Below, piece after piece: positions 1 through 6,125 of a DNA stretch of 8,710 nucleotides. The notes beneath the pieces were generated by a model. That model had not been told where the DNA came from. It saw only the letters and a list, made by a program, of their open reading frames with translations, and did not search any database. This stretch comes from Burkholderiales bacterium (lineage in GTDB: Bacteria; Pseudomonadota; Gammaproteobacteria; Burkholderiales; Burkholderiaceae_D): NCBI GenBank assembly GCA_028868455.1, contig JAGWUK010000092.1, positions 1-8,710 on the forward strand, in the 5' to 3' direction. The stretch's first letter is position 1, and every line of letters begins with the position of its first letter. A program made the translations under genes and the position numbers.

Positions 1-870
1 GGCGGCTTGTTGTTGCTCGCGTTCTTGCAAGTCGCGCAGCGCTGCCTGTTCCTGTTGCGCCAGTTTGTCAGCTTCCTGATGCCAGCGCAGGTGCAGATCA
101 ATCGCTGCGAGTTGCGCATCCCGTTGTTGCAGTTGCTCGCTGGCGCTGGCGATCTGTATGTCCAGCGCGGTGCGCTCTTCTTCGCTGAGCGGCTTGTTGT
201 CGGCCAGACGCGCGTGGAAGCGTTCCAGTGCTGCGCGTTCTTCCTTGGCGCGCTCAAATGCGCGGCGTGACAGTTCCGAATAAATAGCGCTGCCGGTCAG
301 GGTTTCCAGCAACTCGCCGCGCTCGTTGTCATCGGCTTTCAGGAAACTGGAAAACTCGTTTTGCGCCAGCAAGACGGCACGTGTGAATTGTTCAAATTTC
401 AAACCGATGCGCTGGACGATTTCTTCTTTGACTTCGGTTTTCTTGCCACCGATGGGCAGCAGCGCTGGCAACTGATGCAGGCTCATGGTGGTCGGTTGCA
501 AACTGCCACCGGCCTTGTTGCGCGAGCGGCGTATGCTCCAGCGGGCGCGGTAGCTGTGACCGTCATTGCCGACGAAATCGACTTCGGCATAGCCTTCGCC
601 TGCACCTCTGCGCAAGAGATTGGCGGTGTCTTGTTGCGAGATCAGTTCCTTGCCATCGGGCAGGGTTTTGTTGCCACTGGCGCGGGTCAGGCGTGGCGTG
701 TCCTCGTACAAGGCCATGCACAGCGCATCGAGCAATGTGCTCTTGCCAGCGCCGGTCGGTCCGCTGATGGCAAACAAACCGGCGGAGCGCAAAGGTTCTT
801 GTTCAAAATCGACTTCAAATTCACCGGCCAGCGATGCCAGGTTTTTCCCACGCAGGGCTAGAATTTTCAT
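1..870 (-). CDS. sbcC: SbcC, ATPase subunit of SbcCD nuclease (N-terminal part)
   Basis: Encodes the Rad50-like SMC-type ATPase of the SbcCD complex, which opens DNA hairpins and processes blocked double-strand ends together with SbcD in the cytoplasm. The 290 visible codons start MKILALRGKNLASL, the usual first strand of the family. The Walker A loop GPTGAGKST lies at residues 37-45 and the Q-loop region LLAQNEFSSFL around Q170. From about residue 195 the chain becomes charged and Gln/Glu/Ala-rich, the start of the long coiled coil. The zinc hook, signature motif and Walker B would lie beyond the left edge; family members are about 1000 residues long. The ATG overlaps the sbcD stop as ATGA, so translation is probably coupled, and GGGAG lies about 9 bases upstream. 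No frameshift was seen when the visible part was translated by eye. Confidence 0.95.
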   Translation of the reverse strand, partial: MKILALRGKNLASLAGEFEVDFEQEPLRSAGLFAISGPTGAGKSTLLDALCMALYEDTPRLTRASGNKTLPDGKELISQQDTANLLRRGAGEGYAEVDFVGNDGHSYRARWSIRRSRNKAGGSLQPTTMSLHQLPALLPIGGKKTEVKEEIVQRIGLKFEQFTRAVLLAQNEFSSFLKADDNERGELLETLTGSAIYSELSRRAFERAKEERAALERFHARLADNKPLSEEERTALDIQIASASEQLQQRDAQLAAIDLHLRWHQEADKLAQQEQAALRDLQEREQQQAA

Positions 871-2144
871 GCTTGTGCTCCCGCTGTTTCTGCGCTGCCC
901 AGCAATAGTTCGGCAAACGCAGCCTGAAGTTCTGGCGGGGTCGCCTGTTGGCTGTCGCTGCCATATTTGCTTTGATACAGACGATCAAAAATTTGTTCGG
1001 GTTGCAGACGCTCCAGTTCGTCAAGCAGAGCCTCATCGTTGTGAACGGTATTGGTTTTGATGAAGCTGGTTTCGATTTTTGCGAGACGTACAGGCTTGCC
1101 CTCAATGGCGGCTTCGATGGCCGCGCGCAGACCGGGTTCCGGCGCATCAAGACGCACGCGCACTTCCAGAAACGGATAGCGCTCCGGTGCAGTGTCTGGC
1201 GGAATATCGAGCGCAGTCAGCGCCACCAGCACCTGCGCCAGTGGCGCCGGTTTGGGAGGAACCCGCAATAACTGGACGGCACGCGGTACGGGTAAAGCCG
1301 TGATCTGGCTGACGCTGTCGCGATCGAGATCGACGCGCAGCACCTGATGCGGATAATCGACTTCGGCAAACGATAAAGGCAGGGGACTGCCGCAATAGCG
1401 CAGATGCTCTTGTTTGCCGACTTTTTGCGCCAGATGCAGATGCCCCAGCGCGGCATAGGCAACATTGGTATCGAAAATATTGGCCGACAGCGCTTCGGTA
1501 CCGCCGATGACGATGCGGCGCTCGGATTCTTCCGAGATTTCGCCGCCGACCATGTGGCAATGACCGAGCGCAATAATTGCCTGATCTGCTTGCCGCAGGT
1601 TCACGGCATGTTGCAGCACTTGCTGATACAGCAGTGCAATGCCTTCCATATAAGGATCGCCACGGCTTTCTGTGTTGTCCCGATTGTCCAGACGCGGTAC
1701 ATCGCCGGGACGTAAAAACGGGATAGCCAGACAATAGGCGGCGACCGCGCCTTGGGCATCGGTCAGCGGCACGACCAGACGTTCTATCGCGATCGTGCCA
1801 TCCGTATTGCGCGGCACGAAGCCAATGACCGTCGCATCCAGACTTTCCAATAACGGTGCAGGAGCCTCCAGTCGTCCGGGGGAATCATGGTTGCCGGCGA
1901 TGATGACGATATTTAAATGCGGCACGCGCGCCTTGGCTTGTTGCAAAAAACGGTAAAACTGCTTTTGGGCGGCAGCCGAAGGGTTGGCCGTATCAAAAAT
2001 ATCACCGGAGATCAGCAGGGCGTCGGTTTGTTCCGTCGCCAGCGTATGCACCAGCCAGTCAAGAAAAGCCTGATGTTCAGCGCTGCGATCAAATTGGTGC
2101 AGGGTCTGGCCGAGATGCCAGTCGGAAGTGTGAATGAAGCGCAA
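867..2144 (-). CDS. sbcD: SbcD, Mre11-type exonuclease subunit
   Basis: Encodes the metallophosphoesterase nuclease subunit of SbcCD (3'-5' exonuclease and hairpin endonuclease, Mn-dependent in the family). With the start chosen here the protein has 425 residues, near the family's usual 400. Metal-binding motifs are visible: D8-x-H10 in HTSDWHLG, GDIFD at 47-51, GNHD at 84-87, GH at 194-195 and GHLH at 234-237. The C-terminal third matches the SbcD capping and SbcC-contact region in length only. The start is taken as TTG at 2144-2142 because it gives MRFIHTSDWHLG, the canonical N-terminus, and has AGGA six bases upstream. An ATG at 2216 would add 24 residues without family resemblance and has no ribosome-binding site. 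The gene is first in a two-gene operon and overlaps sbcC by four bases. Confidence 0.95.
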   Translation of the reverse strand: MRFIHTSDWHLGQTLHQFDRSAEHQAFLDWLVHTLATEQTDALLISGDIFDTANPSAAAQKQFYRFLQQAKARVPHLNIVIIAGNHDSPGRLEAPAPLLESLDATVIGFVPRNTDGTIAIERLVVPLTDAQGAVAAYCLAIPFLRPGDVPRLDNRDNTESRGDPYMEGIALLYQQVLQHAVNLRQADQAIIALGHCHMVGGEISEESERRIVIGGTEALSANIFDTNVAYAALGHLHLAQKVGKQEHLRYCGSPLPLSFAEVDYPHQVLRVDLDRDSVSQITALPVPRAVQLLRVPPKPAPLAQVLVALTALDIPPDTAPERYPFLEVRVRLDAPEPGLRAAIEAAIEGKPVRLAKIETSFIKTNTVHNDEALLDELERLQPEQIFDRLYQSKYGSDSQQATPPELQAAFAELLLGSAETAGAQA

Positions 2145-2155
2145 GAGACGTCCTT
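2142..2155 (-). promoter_or_regulatory. Ribosome-binding site and TTG start of sbcD
   Basis: Read on the minus strand, AAAGGA is followed by six bases and then TTG. This is the only start with a good Shine-Dalgarno match near the conserved N-terminus, so it decides the start of sbcD. Confidence 0.65.
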
Positions 2156-2493
2156 TGGTGCAGGGGGGGAGTGTTGTTGTTAATGTAACCGAGGCCTGTG
2201 ATAGCGTAAAGCGCATGCCGCAGCAAGGAGCCTGTACATCTTGACAGTAACGGTGAAAAAAATTTGAAAAGGTGTGTAAGTTTTCGATGGCGGTGACCGA
2301 CTATTGCACACAAACGTCTGCAGAACTCCGTCTGAATCGGGCTGAGACTGCAAACCTGGATGAAAAAGCCGGTTCGCACGGTTGTTGTCTGCCGGCGACT
2401 GTGCAAATGGCCGGGACTGATGCAAAACCGCTCGGGCGGCGGCATCGCTGCTGGTTTGCGTAAGTCCTATGATAACTTTACAGTGAGATCAAC
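2145..2493. other. Divergent intergenic region, sbcD / small coiled-coil gene
   Basis: About 350 bases separate two divergent genes. The stretch holds the candidate sbcDC promoter, a run of seven G at 2163-2169, a perfect TTGACA at 2241-2246 without a convincing -10 partner, a sigma-28-like pair at 2277-2303, and TATGAT at 2468-2473 (five of six bases of a -10 box, no good -35) shortly before the gene at 2494. Short open frames here show no family resemblance and no ribosome-binding sites, so no gene is called. Confidence 0.5.
2182..2210 (-). promoter_or_regulatory. Possible weak promoter of sbcDC
   Basis: On the minus strand TTTACG (2210-2205) and TACATT (2187-2182) are 17 bases apart, each matching four of six sigma-70 consensus bases. 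Transcription would start near 2175, about 30 bases before the TTG start. The match is weak and is offered only as the best candidate in this stretch. Confidence 0.25.
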
Positions 2494-2943
2494 ATGGTGC
2501 AAGCAATCAGTTCTTCCGCGTCGGCCAGTGACACCGCCACGGCCGCAAGTGCAGCTGGAGGGCAGGCGGCCGCTGCGGCTGCCGCGCTGGAGGCGCAACT
2601 CGCGCAGTACCAACAGCAATTATCGGATTGTGTGAATTGCGATTCTTCTAAAACGCTGGAAGGAAAACAGCAGATCCAGGCGATCAGCAGCAAGATCAGC
2701 GCCGTGAAGAAAAACATCGAGCAAGCCAAAAGTGCCAGTGCGCAAGATACGCCGGTGCGCACCAGAAAGACGCAGCAGCAGACGGATGCCGCTGCTTCGG
2801 CGCAGCCATCGCCGCTTGCCGCACCCCAATTGACCGGCGCAGCCGATGGCAATCATGCCAACAACCCTCTCAGCAATCAGACGGTGAACGCACCAAAAGC
2901 GCCGAATCTGACGGTGGGCGTGCGTCTGGATACGTTTGCCTGA
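2494..2943 (+). CDS. Small Ala-rich coiled-coil protein, possibly FlxA-like
   Basis: Function not established. The 149-residue protein has a Ser/Ala-rich start, then AAAAAAALEAQLAQYQQQLSDC (about 25-46), a CVNC pair (C46, C49), and a second helix from about 56 to 79 (GKQQIQAISSKISAVKKNIEQ). This makes a helix-turn-helix coiled-coil hairpin with the two cysteines in the turn. The second half is Pro/Asn/Gln-rich and probably disordered, ending VGVRLDTFA. There is no signal peptide or membrane segment. The pattern of paired Gln-rich helices resembles FlxA-like proteins, whose E. coli namesake is controlled by the flagellar sigma factor; this is memory-based and unsearched. The start ATG has only a weak purine stretch (GTGAG) upstream. 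Amino-acid composition and an uninterrupted frame support a real gene. It is alone, with 553 bases to the next protein gene. Confidence 0.7.
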   Translation: MVQAISSSASASDTATAASAAGGQAAAAAAALEAQLAQYQQQLSDCVNCDSSKTLEGKQQIQAISSKISAVKKNIEQAKSASAQDTPVRTRKTQQQTDAAASAQPSPLAAPQLTGAADGNHANNPLSNQTVNAPKAPNLTVGVRLDTFA

Positions 2944-2996
2944 AGCCGGCAGCCCTGAATCATTGCGTTAGCGAATAGTTAACCCCAGCAGGTGAG

Positions 2997-3057
2997 ATGC
3001 AGCCCGATATTGACTGGCTTTATTTTTGCTTGGAGTGTGTGCAAAAAGGGGCTGCAT
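2997..3057. repeat. Nested inverted repeat (9-bp and 7-bp stems)
   Basis: ATGCAGCCC (2997-3005) pairs perfectly with GGGCTGCAT (3049-3057). Inside it TTTTTGC (3023-3029) pairs perfectly with GCAAAAA (3041-3047) around an 11-base loop. On the right the two stems are separated by one base, on the left by 17 bases. The fold would form a bulged hairpin in RNA of either strand. It lies 53 bases after the stop of the coiled-coil gene and could be part of its 3' end or an independent element. Confidence 0.55.
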
Positions 3058-3061
3058 GGCG

Positions 3062-3105
3062 CCGGGTTGCCTGATTGGCATTTCCGGCCCGGGTTTAGGT
3101 TTTTT
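3062..3105 (+). terminator. Possible Rho-independent terminator before the 6S-like RNA
   Basis: CCGGG (3062-3066) pairs with CCCGG (3088-3092), enclosing TGCC (3068-3071) pairing with GGCA (3077-3080). A run of six T follows at 3100-3105, seven bases after the stem. The gap before the T run makes it less than ideal. It would separate the coiled-coil gene from the RNA promoter downstream. Confidence 0.35.
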
Positions 3106-3130
3106 AACCACAGTGACGCACAAAACCCGC

Positions 3131-3167
3131 TCTGGCGCACGCCAACTTGCCGCTATAATGCCCCACC
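3131..3167 (+). promoter_or_regulatory. Promoter of the 6S-like RNA
   Basis: A perfect -10 box TATAAT lies at 3154-3159. The hexamer 17 bases upstream (TCTGGC, 3131-3136) is a poor -35 match. The stretch between -10 and the expected start is GCCCCACC, a GC-rich discriminator of the kind seen at promoters of stable RNAs under stringent control. The start would be about 3165-3168, just before the base-paired 5' arm of the RNA. Confidence 0.6.
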
Positions 3168-3357
3168 AAACTGTAGAACGCCTGTCATCCGCTGGATTTA
3201 TTGTGAGCAACATGATCCGGGGTACGAAGCAGCATGTGCCCGTGTTTTGTGCGCTTTTTGTTATCGTCCCTTGCAGCGAGTTGTTCCGCGTCTGATGAAT
3301 AGTTGATAGCCCAAAAGGGGCGTTCAAGGCGCGGCACCGGTAGATGGCTGACGTTTT
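3165..3357 (+). ncRNA. ssrS: Probable 6S RNA
   Basis: 6S RNA binds sigma-70 RNA polymerase as an open-promoter mimic and represses transcription in stationary phase. The call is from structure. The 5' arm 3175-3195 pairs with the 3' arm 3337-3357 in one register without bulges, 18 of 21 positions (four of them G-U). An upper arm forms from GAGCAAC (3205-3211) with GTTGTTC (3280-3286), GGGG-T-ACGA (3219-3227) with TCGTCCCT (3264-3271), and AGC-A-GCA (3228-3234) with TGCGCT (3250-3255). Between the arms lies an open region whose 3' strand carries a hairpin: TTGA (3303-3306) with TCAA (3324-3327) and GCCC (3309-3312) with GGGC (3318-3321). That hairpin and the GCGGCACC after it resemble the 3' part of E. 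coli 6S RNA. Length (about 190) and the upstream TATAAT fit. Exact ends are estimates. Another structured RNA or a leader of the transporter gene is the alternative. Confidence 0.7.
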
Positions 3358-3496
3358 CTTTTATTAGGATTGACGCAAAATTGTCCCGGCATCACGTCAG
3401 CAATGGCAATAGCACGATAGTACGAGCGTGTGCTACAACGCGACAAGAGCAGTTTTACGCCAGTCTTGTTTTTGACACAATTGCTTTCGCTTACTC
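3358..3496. other. Spacer between 6S-like RNA and symporter gene
   Basis: No gene seen. The stretch holds a T-rich segment right after the RNA, a short hairpin AGCAC/GTGCT near 3411-3434, and TTGACA at 3472-3477 with no usable -10 before the symporter ATG. No clear promoter or Shine-Dalgarno sequence for the symporter is visible, so readthrough from the RNA promoter is possible. Confidence 0.4.
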
Positions 3497-4921
3497 ATGA
3501 ATACACTCATCTGGTTCGTGATCCTGTACTGGGTCATTTCCGTCGGCATCGGCCTGTATGCTGCCCGCTATGTCAATAACTCCAAGGATTACGCCGTCGC
3601 CGGGCGCTCTTTGCCCATGTATGTGGTGACCGCCACAGTGTTTGCGACCTGGTTCGGGTCGGAGACGGTACTGGGGATTTCCTCGACCTTCGTTAAGGAA
3701 GGTTTGCAAGGCGTTGTCGCCGACCCCTTTGGTTCATCTTTATGCCTGATCTTCGTCGGGCTTTTTTTTGCCCGTCCGCTTTATCGGATGAACCTGCTGA
3801 CCATCGGCGATTACTACCGCAATAAATTTGGTCGTACCGTCGAAGTCATGGTGACTTTATGTATCGTGGTGTCATATCTGGGCTGGGTGGCCGCGCAGAT
3901 CAAGGCGCTGGGCCTGGTGTTCAATGTCGTCTCCGGTGGCTATATTTCCATGGACATCGGCATGATGATCGGCGCGGGCAGTGTGCTGATCTATACGCTG
4001 ATGGGCGGTATGTGGTCGGTGGCAATTACCGATTTTCTCCAGATGATCATCATTGTTATCGGCATGTTGTACATCGGCTGGGAAGTGTCCGGCATGGTCG
4101 GTGGCGCAGGCGTGGTGATTGAGCATGCCGCCAACGCCGGCAAACTGAAATTCTGGCCGTCGCCGACACCGAAAGAAGCACTCTGGTTCTTCGCCGCGTG
4201 GATCACGATGATGCTGGGATCGATTCCGCAGCAAGACGTGTTTCAGCGCGTCGCCTCGTCCAAGAATGAAAAAATCGCCGGCAATGCGTCGGTACTGGGT
4301 GGTGTCTTGTATTTTTGCTTTGCCTTTATCCCTATGTTTCTGGCGTATTCGGCAACTCTGATTGACCCGGCCATGGTGGACAGGCTGATCGACAAGGATT
4401 CGCAACTGATCTTGCCGACCCTGATCATGACCAAGGTGCCGATGCTGGCGCAGGTCATGTTTTTCGGCGCATTGCTGTCGGCGATTAAAAGCTGCGCCAG
4501 TGCGACCTTGCTGGCGCCATCCGTGACGTTTTCAGAAAACATCCTGAAAGCCATGTTGCCCAAGCAGAGCGACAAGCAATTTTTGCTGATGATGCGCGGC
4601 GTGGTACTGGTGTTTACCGCCATCGTCACGCTGTTCGCCATGAATACCGGCTCCAGTATTTACAAAATGGTAGAGAACGCCTACAAGGTGACGCTGGTGG
4701 CGGCCTTTGTCCCGTTGGCTTTCGGCTTGTACTGGAAACGCGCCACCACGCAAGGCGCGCTGGCATCGATCTTTTTGGGGATTGGTTCCTGGGTCGTACT
4801 TGAATACGTTGCGCCGGAAGGCCTGTGGCCGCCACAGCTGGTCGGTGTGTTATTGAGTATGGCCGGGATGCTGGTTGGCTCGCTGGTGCCGCAGTTTGGC
4901 CGTCTGTCTGTTGCCAGATAA
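3497..4921 (+). CDS. Sodium:solute symporter (SSS) family transporter
   Basis: A 474-residue inner-membrane transporter of the SSS family (TC 2.A.21; relatives include PutP, vSGLT and SiaT). It has about 13 hydrophobic segments, starting with residues 4-22. Family marks include AVAGRSLP (33-40), the broken helix ATWFGSETVLGISSTF (50-65), a GDYYRNKFGR loop (104-113), GGMWSVAITDFLQ (170-182), PQQDVFQRV (244-252) and SAIKSCASATLLAPS (328-342). The last is the helix that supplies Na2-site ligands in relatives. By alignment by eye A329 and S332 are kept, the second Ser/Thr is C333, and the position just before S332 is K331. The substrate cannot be told from sequence; proline, pantothenate, acetate-type and sugar members exist. 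The ATG at 3497 fits the family N-terminus and an in-frame stop lies 24 bases upstream, but there is no Shine-Dalgarno sequence. The gene stands alone. Confidence 0.9.
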   Translation: MNTLIWFVILYWVISVGIGLYAARYVNNSKDYAVAGRSLPMYVVTATVFATWFGSETVLGISSTFVKEGLQGVVADPFGSSLCLIFVGLFFARPLYRMNLLTIGDYYRNKFGRTVEVMVTLCIVVSYLGWVAAQIKALGLVFNVVSGGYISMDIGMMIGAGSVLIYTLMGGMWSVAITDFLQMIIIVIGMLYIGWEVSGMVGGAGVVIEHAANAGKLKFWPSPTPKEALWFFAAWITMMLGSIPQQDVFQRVASSKNEKIAGNASVLGGVLYFCFAFIPMFLAYSATLIDPAMVDRLIDKDSQLILPTLIMTKVPMLAQVMFFGALLSAIKSCASATLLAPSVTFSENILKAMLPKQSDKQFLLMMRGVVLVFTAIVTLFAMNTGSSIYKMVENAYKVTLVAAFVPLAFGLYWKRATTQGALASIFLGIGSWVVLEYVAPEGLWPPQLVGVLLSMAGMLVGSLVPQFGRLSVAR

Positions 4922-4964
4922 ATCAGATTTTCATTCAGTGCTCAAGGCGTGATGCCGCTGTTTT

Positions 4965-4988
4965 TGCCCTGACCCTGGCAGGATTTTT
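4965..4988 (+). terminator. Weak terminator candidate after symporter gene
   Basis: TGCC (4965-4968) can pair with GGCA (4977-4980), or CCTG (4968-4971) with CAGG (4979-4982), followed by T5 at 4984-4988. Stems are only 4 bp, so this is a weak candidate. Confidence 0.25.
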
Positions 4989-4992
4989 GGCA

Positions 4993-5013
4993 TCTCGCTC
5001 TGCGTGAGTGAGA
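4993..5013. repeat. Inverted repeat between symporter and FmdB-like gene
   Basis: TCTCGCTC (4993-5000) pairs with GAGTGAGA (5006-5013) around TGCGT: 8 bp with one G-U, hence stronger as plus-strand RNA than as DNA cruciform. A T5 run follows only after ten further bases, so it is not a classical terminator, though it may still act as a 3' stabilising hairpin of the symporter mRNA. Confidence 0.4.
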
Positions 5014-5030
5014 CGATACGCAATTTTTGC

Positions 5031-5062
5031 CTGAAAACCTTTATAATTCAGGGTTTTATCAG
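5031..5062 (+). promoter_or_regulatory. Probable promoter of fmdB-DUF502-aspS with surrounding inverted repeat
   Basis: A perfect TATAAT lies at 5042-5047 with the start expected near 5054, about 27 bases before the FmdB-like ATG. No good -35 hexamer is seen 16-18 bases upstream. The -10 box sits in the loop of an interrupted palindrome: CTGA (5031-5034) with TCAG (5059-5062), and AAACC (5035-5039) with GGTTT (5052-5056). A regulator-binding role is possible but unproven. Confidence 0.5.
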
Positions 5063-5080
5063 ATTTTTTGGGGCGAGAGT

Positions 5081-5407
5081 ATGCCGATTTACGCTTACCG
5101 TTGTGAAGAATGCGGATTTGCTAAAGATGTATTGCAAAAAATTTCCGACGCGCCGCTGAGTGAATGTCCTTCTTGCGGCAAATCATCGTTTAAAAAGCAA
5201 GTCACCGCCGCCGGCTTTCAATTGAAAGGTTCCGGCTGGTATGTGACTGATTTCCGTGGCGGTTCCGGTGGCACGTCAGCACCGGCGGCGTCTGGCGACA
5301 ACGCTGCACCAGCATCCGGCGGCGAGTCGGCTGCTCCGGCAAGTGCCGCAACACCTGCAGCACCGGCGACCAGTAACACCGCATCAGAAAGCAAATCTGC
5401 TGCCTGA
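5081..5407 (+). CDS. FmdB-family zinc-ribbon protein
   Basis: A 108-residue protein with the FmdB/CxxC_CXXC_SSSS domain at its N-terminus: MPIYAYRCEECG with C8 and C11, then ECPSCG with C29 and C32, four cysteines able to bind one zinc. The conserved tail of the domain, FQLKGSGWYVTDF, follows. From about residue 60 the chain is Gly/Ala/Ser/Pro-rich, low in complexity and probably disordered. The family's function is not settled; it was named from a gene beside a formamidase and is often called a putative regulatory protein. In Burkholderiales this gene commonly sits directly before a DUF502 gene and aspS, as here, so cotranscription is likely. The ATG at 5081 is preferred over a TTG at 5027 because family members begin MPIYxYxC. 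A purine-rich GGGGCGAGAG precedes it. Confidence 0.92.
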   Translation: MPIYAYRCEECGFAKDVLQKISDAPLSECPSCGKSSFKKQVTAAGFQLKGSGWYVTDFRGGSGGTSAPAASGDNAAPASGGESAAPASAATPAAPATSNTASESKSAA

Positions 5408-5447
5408 GCGTATCAACCCGACCCACCCCACTAGCGAAACGATCACC

Positions 5448-6056
5448 ATGCGTAAATACTTCATTACCGGCTTGCTGATACTCGTGCCACTGGCGATTAC
5501 CTTGTGGGTATTGCATGCCATCATCAGCACCATGGACCAGTCCCTGTTGCTGTTGCCGGCGGAGTGGCGTCCGGAAAAACTGGTCGGTTTCCAGATTCTG
5601 GGTCTGGGCACCATACTGACTTTGCTGATTATTTTCCTGACAGGTTTACTGGCACAAAACTTTATCGGGAATTATGTGGTCAGAGCCTGGGAAGCCTTGC
5701 TGCAACGCATTCCTATCGTTAATTCGATTTATTCCAGCGTCAAACAGGTGTCCGACACCTTGTTTTCTTCGTCTGGCAATGCGTTCCGCAAAGCGGTGTT
5801 GATTGAATACCCGCGTCAGGGTTCCTGGTCTATCGGTTTTTTGACTGGTGTGCCAGGCGGCGATGTGGTCAATCATCTCAAAGGCGAATTCGTCAGCGTG
5901 TACGTGCCGACGACGCCGAACCCGACTTCCGGTTTCTTTTTAATGGTGCCGAAAGCCGATGCCATTGAGCTGGATATGAGTGTTGATGCGGCGCTCAAAT
6001 ATATTGTTTCCATGGGCGTGGTGGCTCCCGAGCATCTCCCCACCGATAAGAAATAA
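5448..6056 (+). CDS. DUF502 family membrane protein
   Basis: A 202-residue inner-membrane protein of the DUF502 family (PF04367), of unknown function. It starts MRKYFITGLLILVPLAITLWVL with a first membrane helix at about 5-26, a second helix at about 48-70 (ending GLLAQNFIG), and the conserved RIPIVNSIYSSVKQVSDTLFS at 87-107. A soluble C-terminal domain follows, with EYPRQGSWSIGFLTG and VYVPTTPNPTSGFFLMVP, both typical of the family. The ATG at 5448 gives the standard length; the open frame extends 64 codons upstream but overlaps the FmdB-like gene and lacks similarity. The gap to the upstream stop is 40 bases and to aspS 69 bases, which suits one transcript. The Shine-Dalgarno match is poor. 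Confidence 0.93.
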   Translation: MRKYFITGLLILVPLAITLWVLHAIISTMDQSLLLLPAEWRPEKLVGFQILGLGTILTLLIIFLTGLLAQNFIGNYVVRAWEALLQRIPIVNSIYSSVKQVSDTLFSSSGNAFRKAVLIEYPRQGSWSIGFLTGVPGGDVVNHLKGEFVSVYVPTTPNPTSGFFLMVPKADAIELDMSVDAALKYIVSMGVVAPEHLPTDKK

Positions 6057-6125
6057 ACGATCTTGCAGCACATGCTGAGAGCTTGATCCAATCTTTTAAT
6101 TTTGAATACAGACAGGTAAGAAATT

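Noticed and set aside
361..861. 166-codon open frame on the plus strand across sbcC
   Set aside because: The opposite strand translates to a clear SbcC N-terminus with Walker A and Q-loop; this frame is its antisense shadow.
2241..2246. Perfect TTGACA as a -35 box for a promoter toward the gene at 2494
   Set aside because: No acceptable -10 hexamer lies 16-18 bases downstream.
2968..3327. 119-codon minus-strand frame and overlapping plus-strand frames in the 2944-3496 gap
   Set aside because: No family resemblance, no ribosome-binding sites, and the stretch is better explained by structured RNA and its promoter.
3347..3401. 8-bp inverted repeat GCTGACGT/ACGTCAGC as an operator or leader hairpin
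   Set aside because: One arm is already used in the closing stem of the 6S-like RNA, and an 8-bp repeat with a 39-base gap is expected by chance in a region this size.
3160..3496. Metabolite riboswitch controlling the symporter
   Set aside because: No known riboswitch core was recognised, and end-to-end pairing plus the roughly 190-nt length fit 6S RNA better; the leader idea is kept only as an alternative.
5027..5080. Longer FmdB-like protein from a TTG at 5027
   Set aside because: The extra 18 residues overlap the TATAAT promoter and family members begin at MPIYxYxC.
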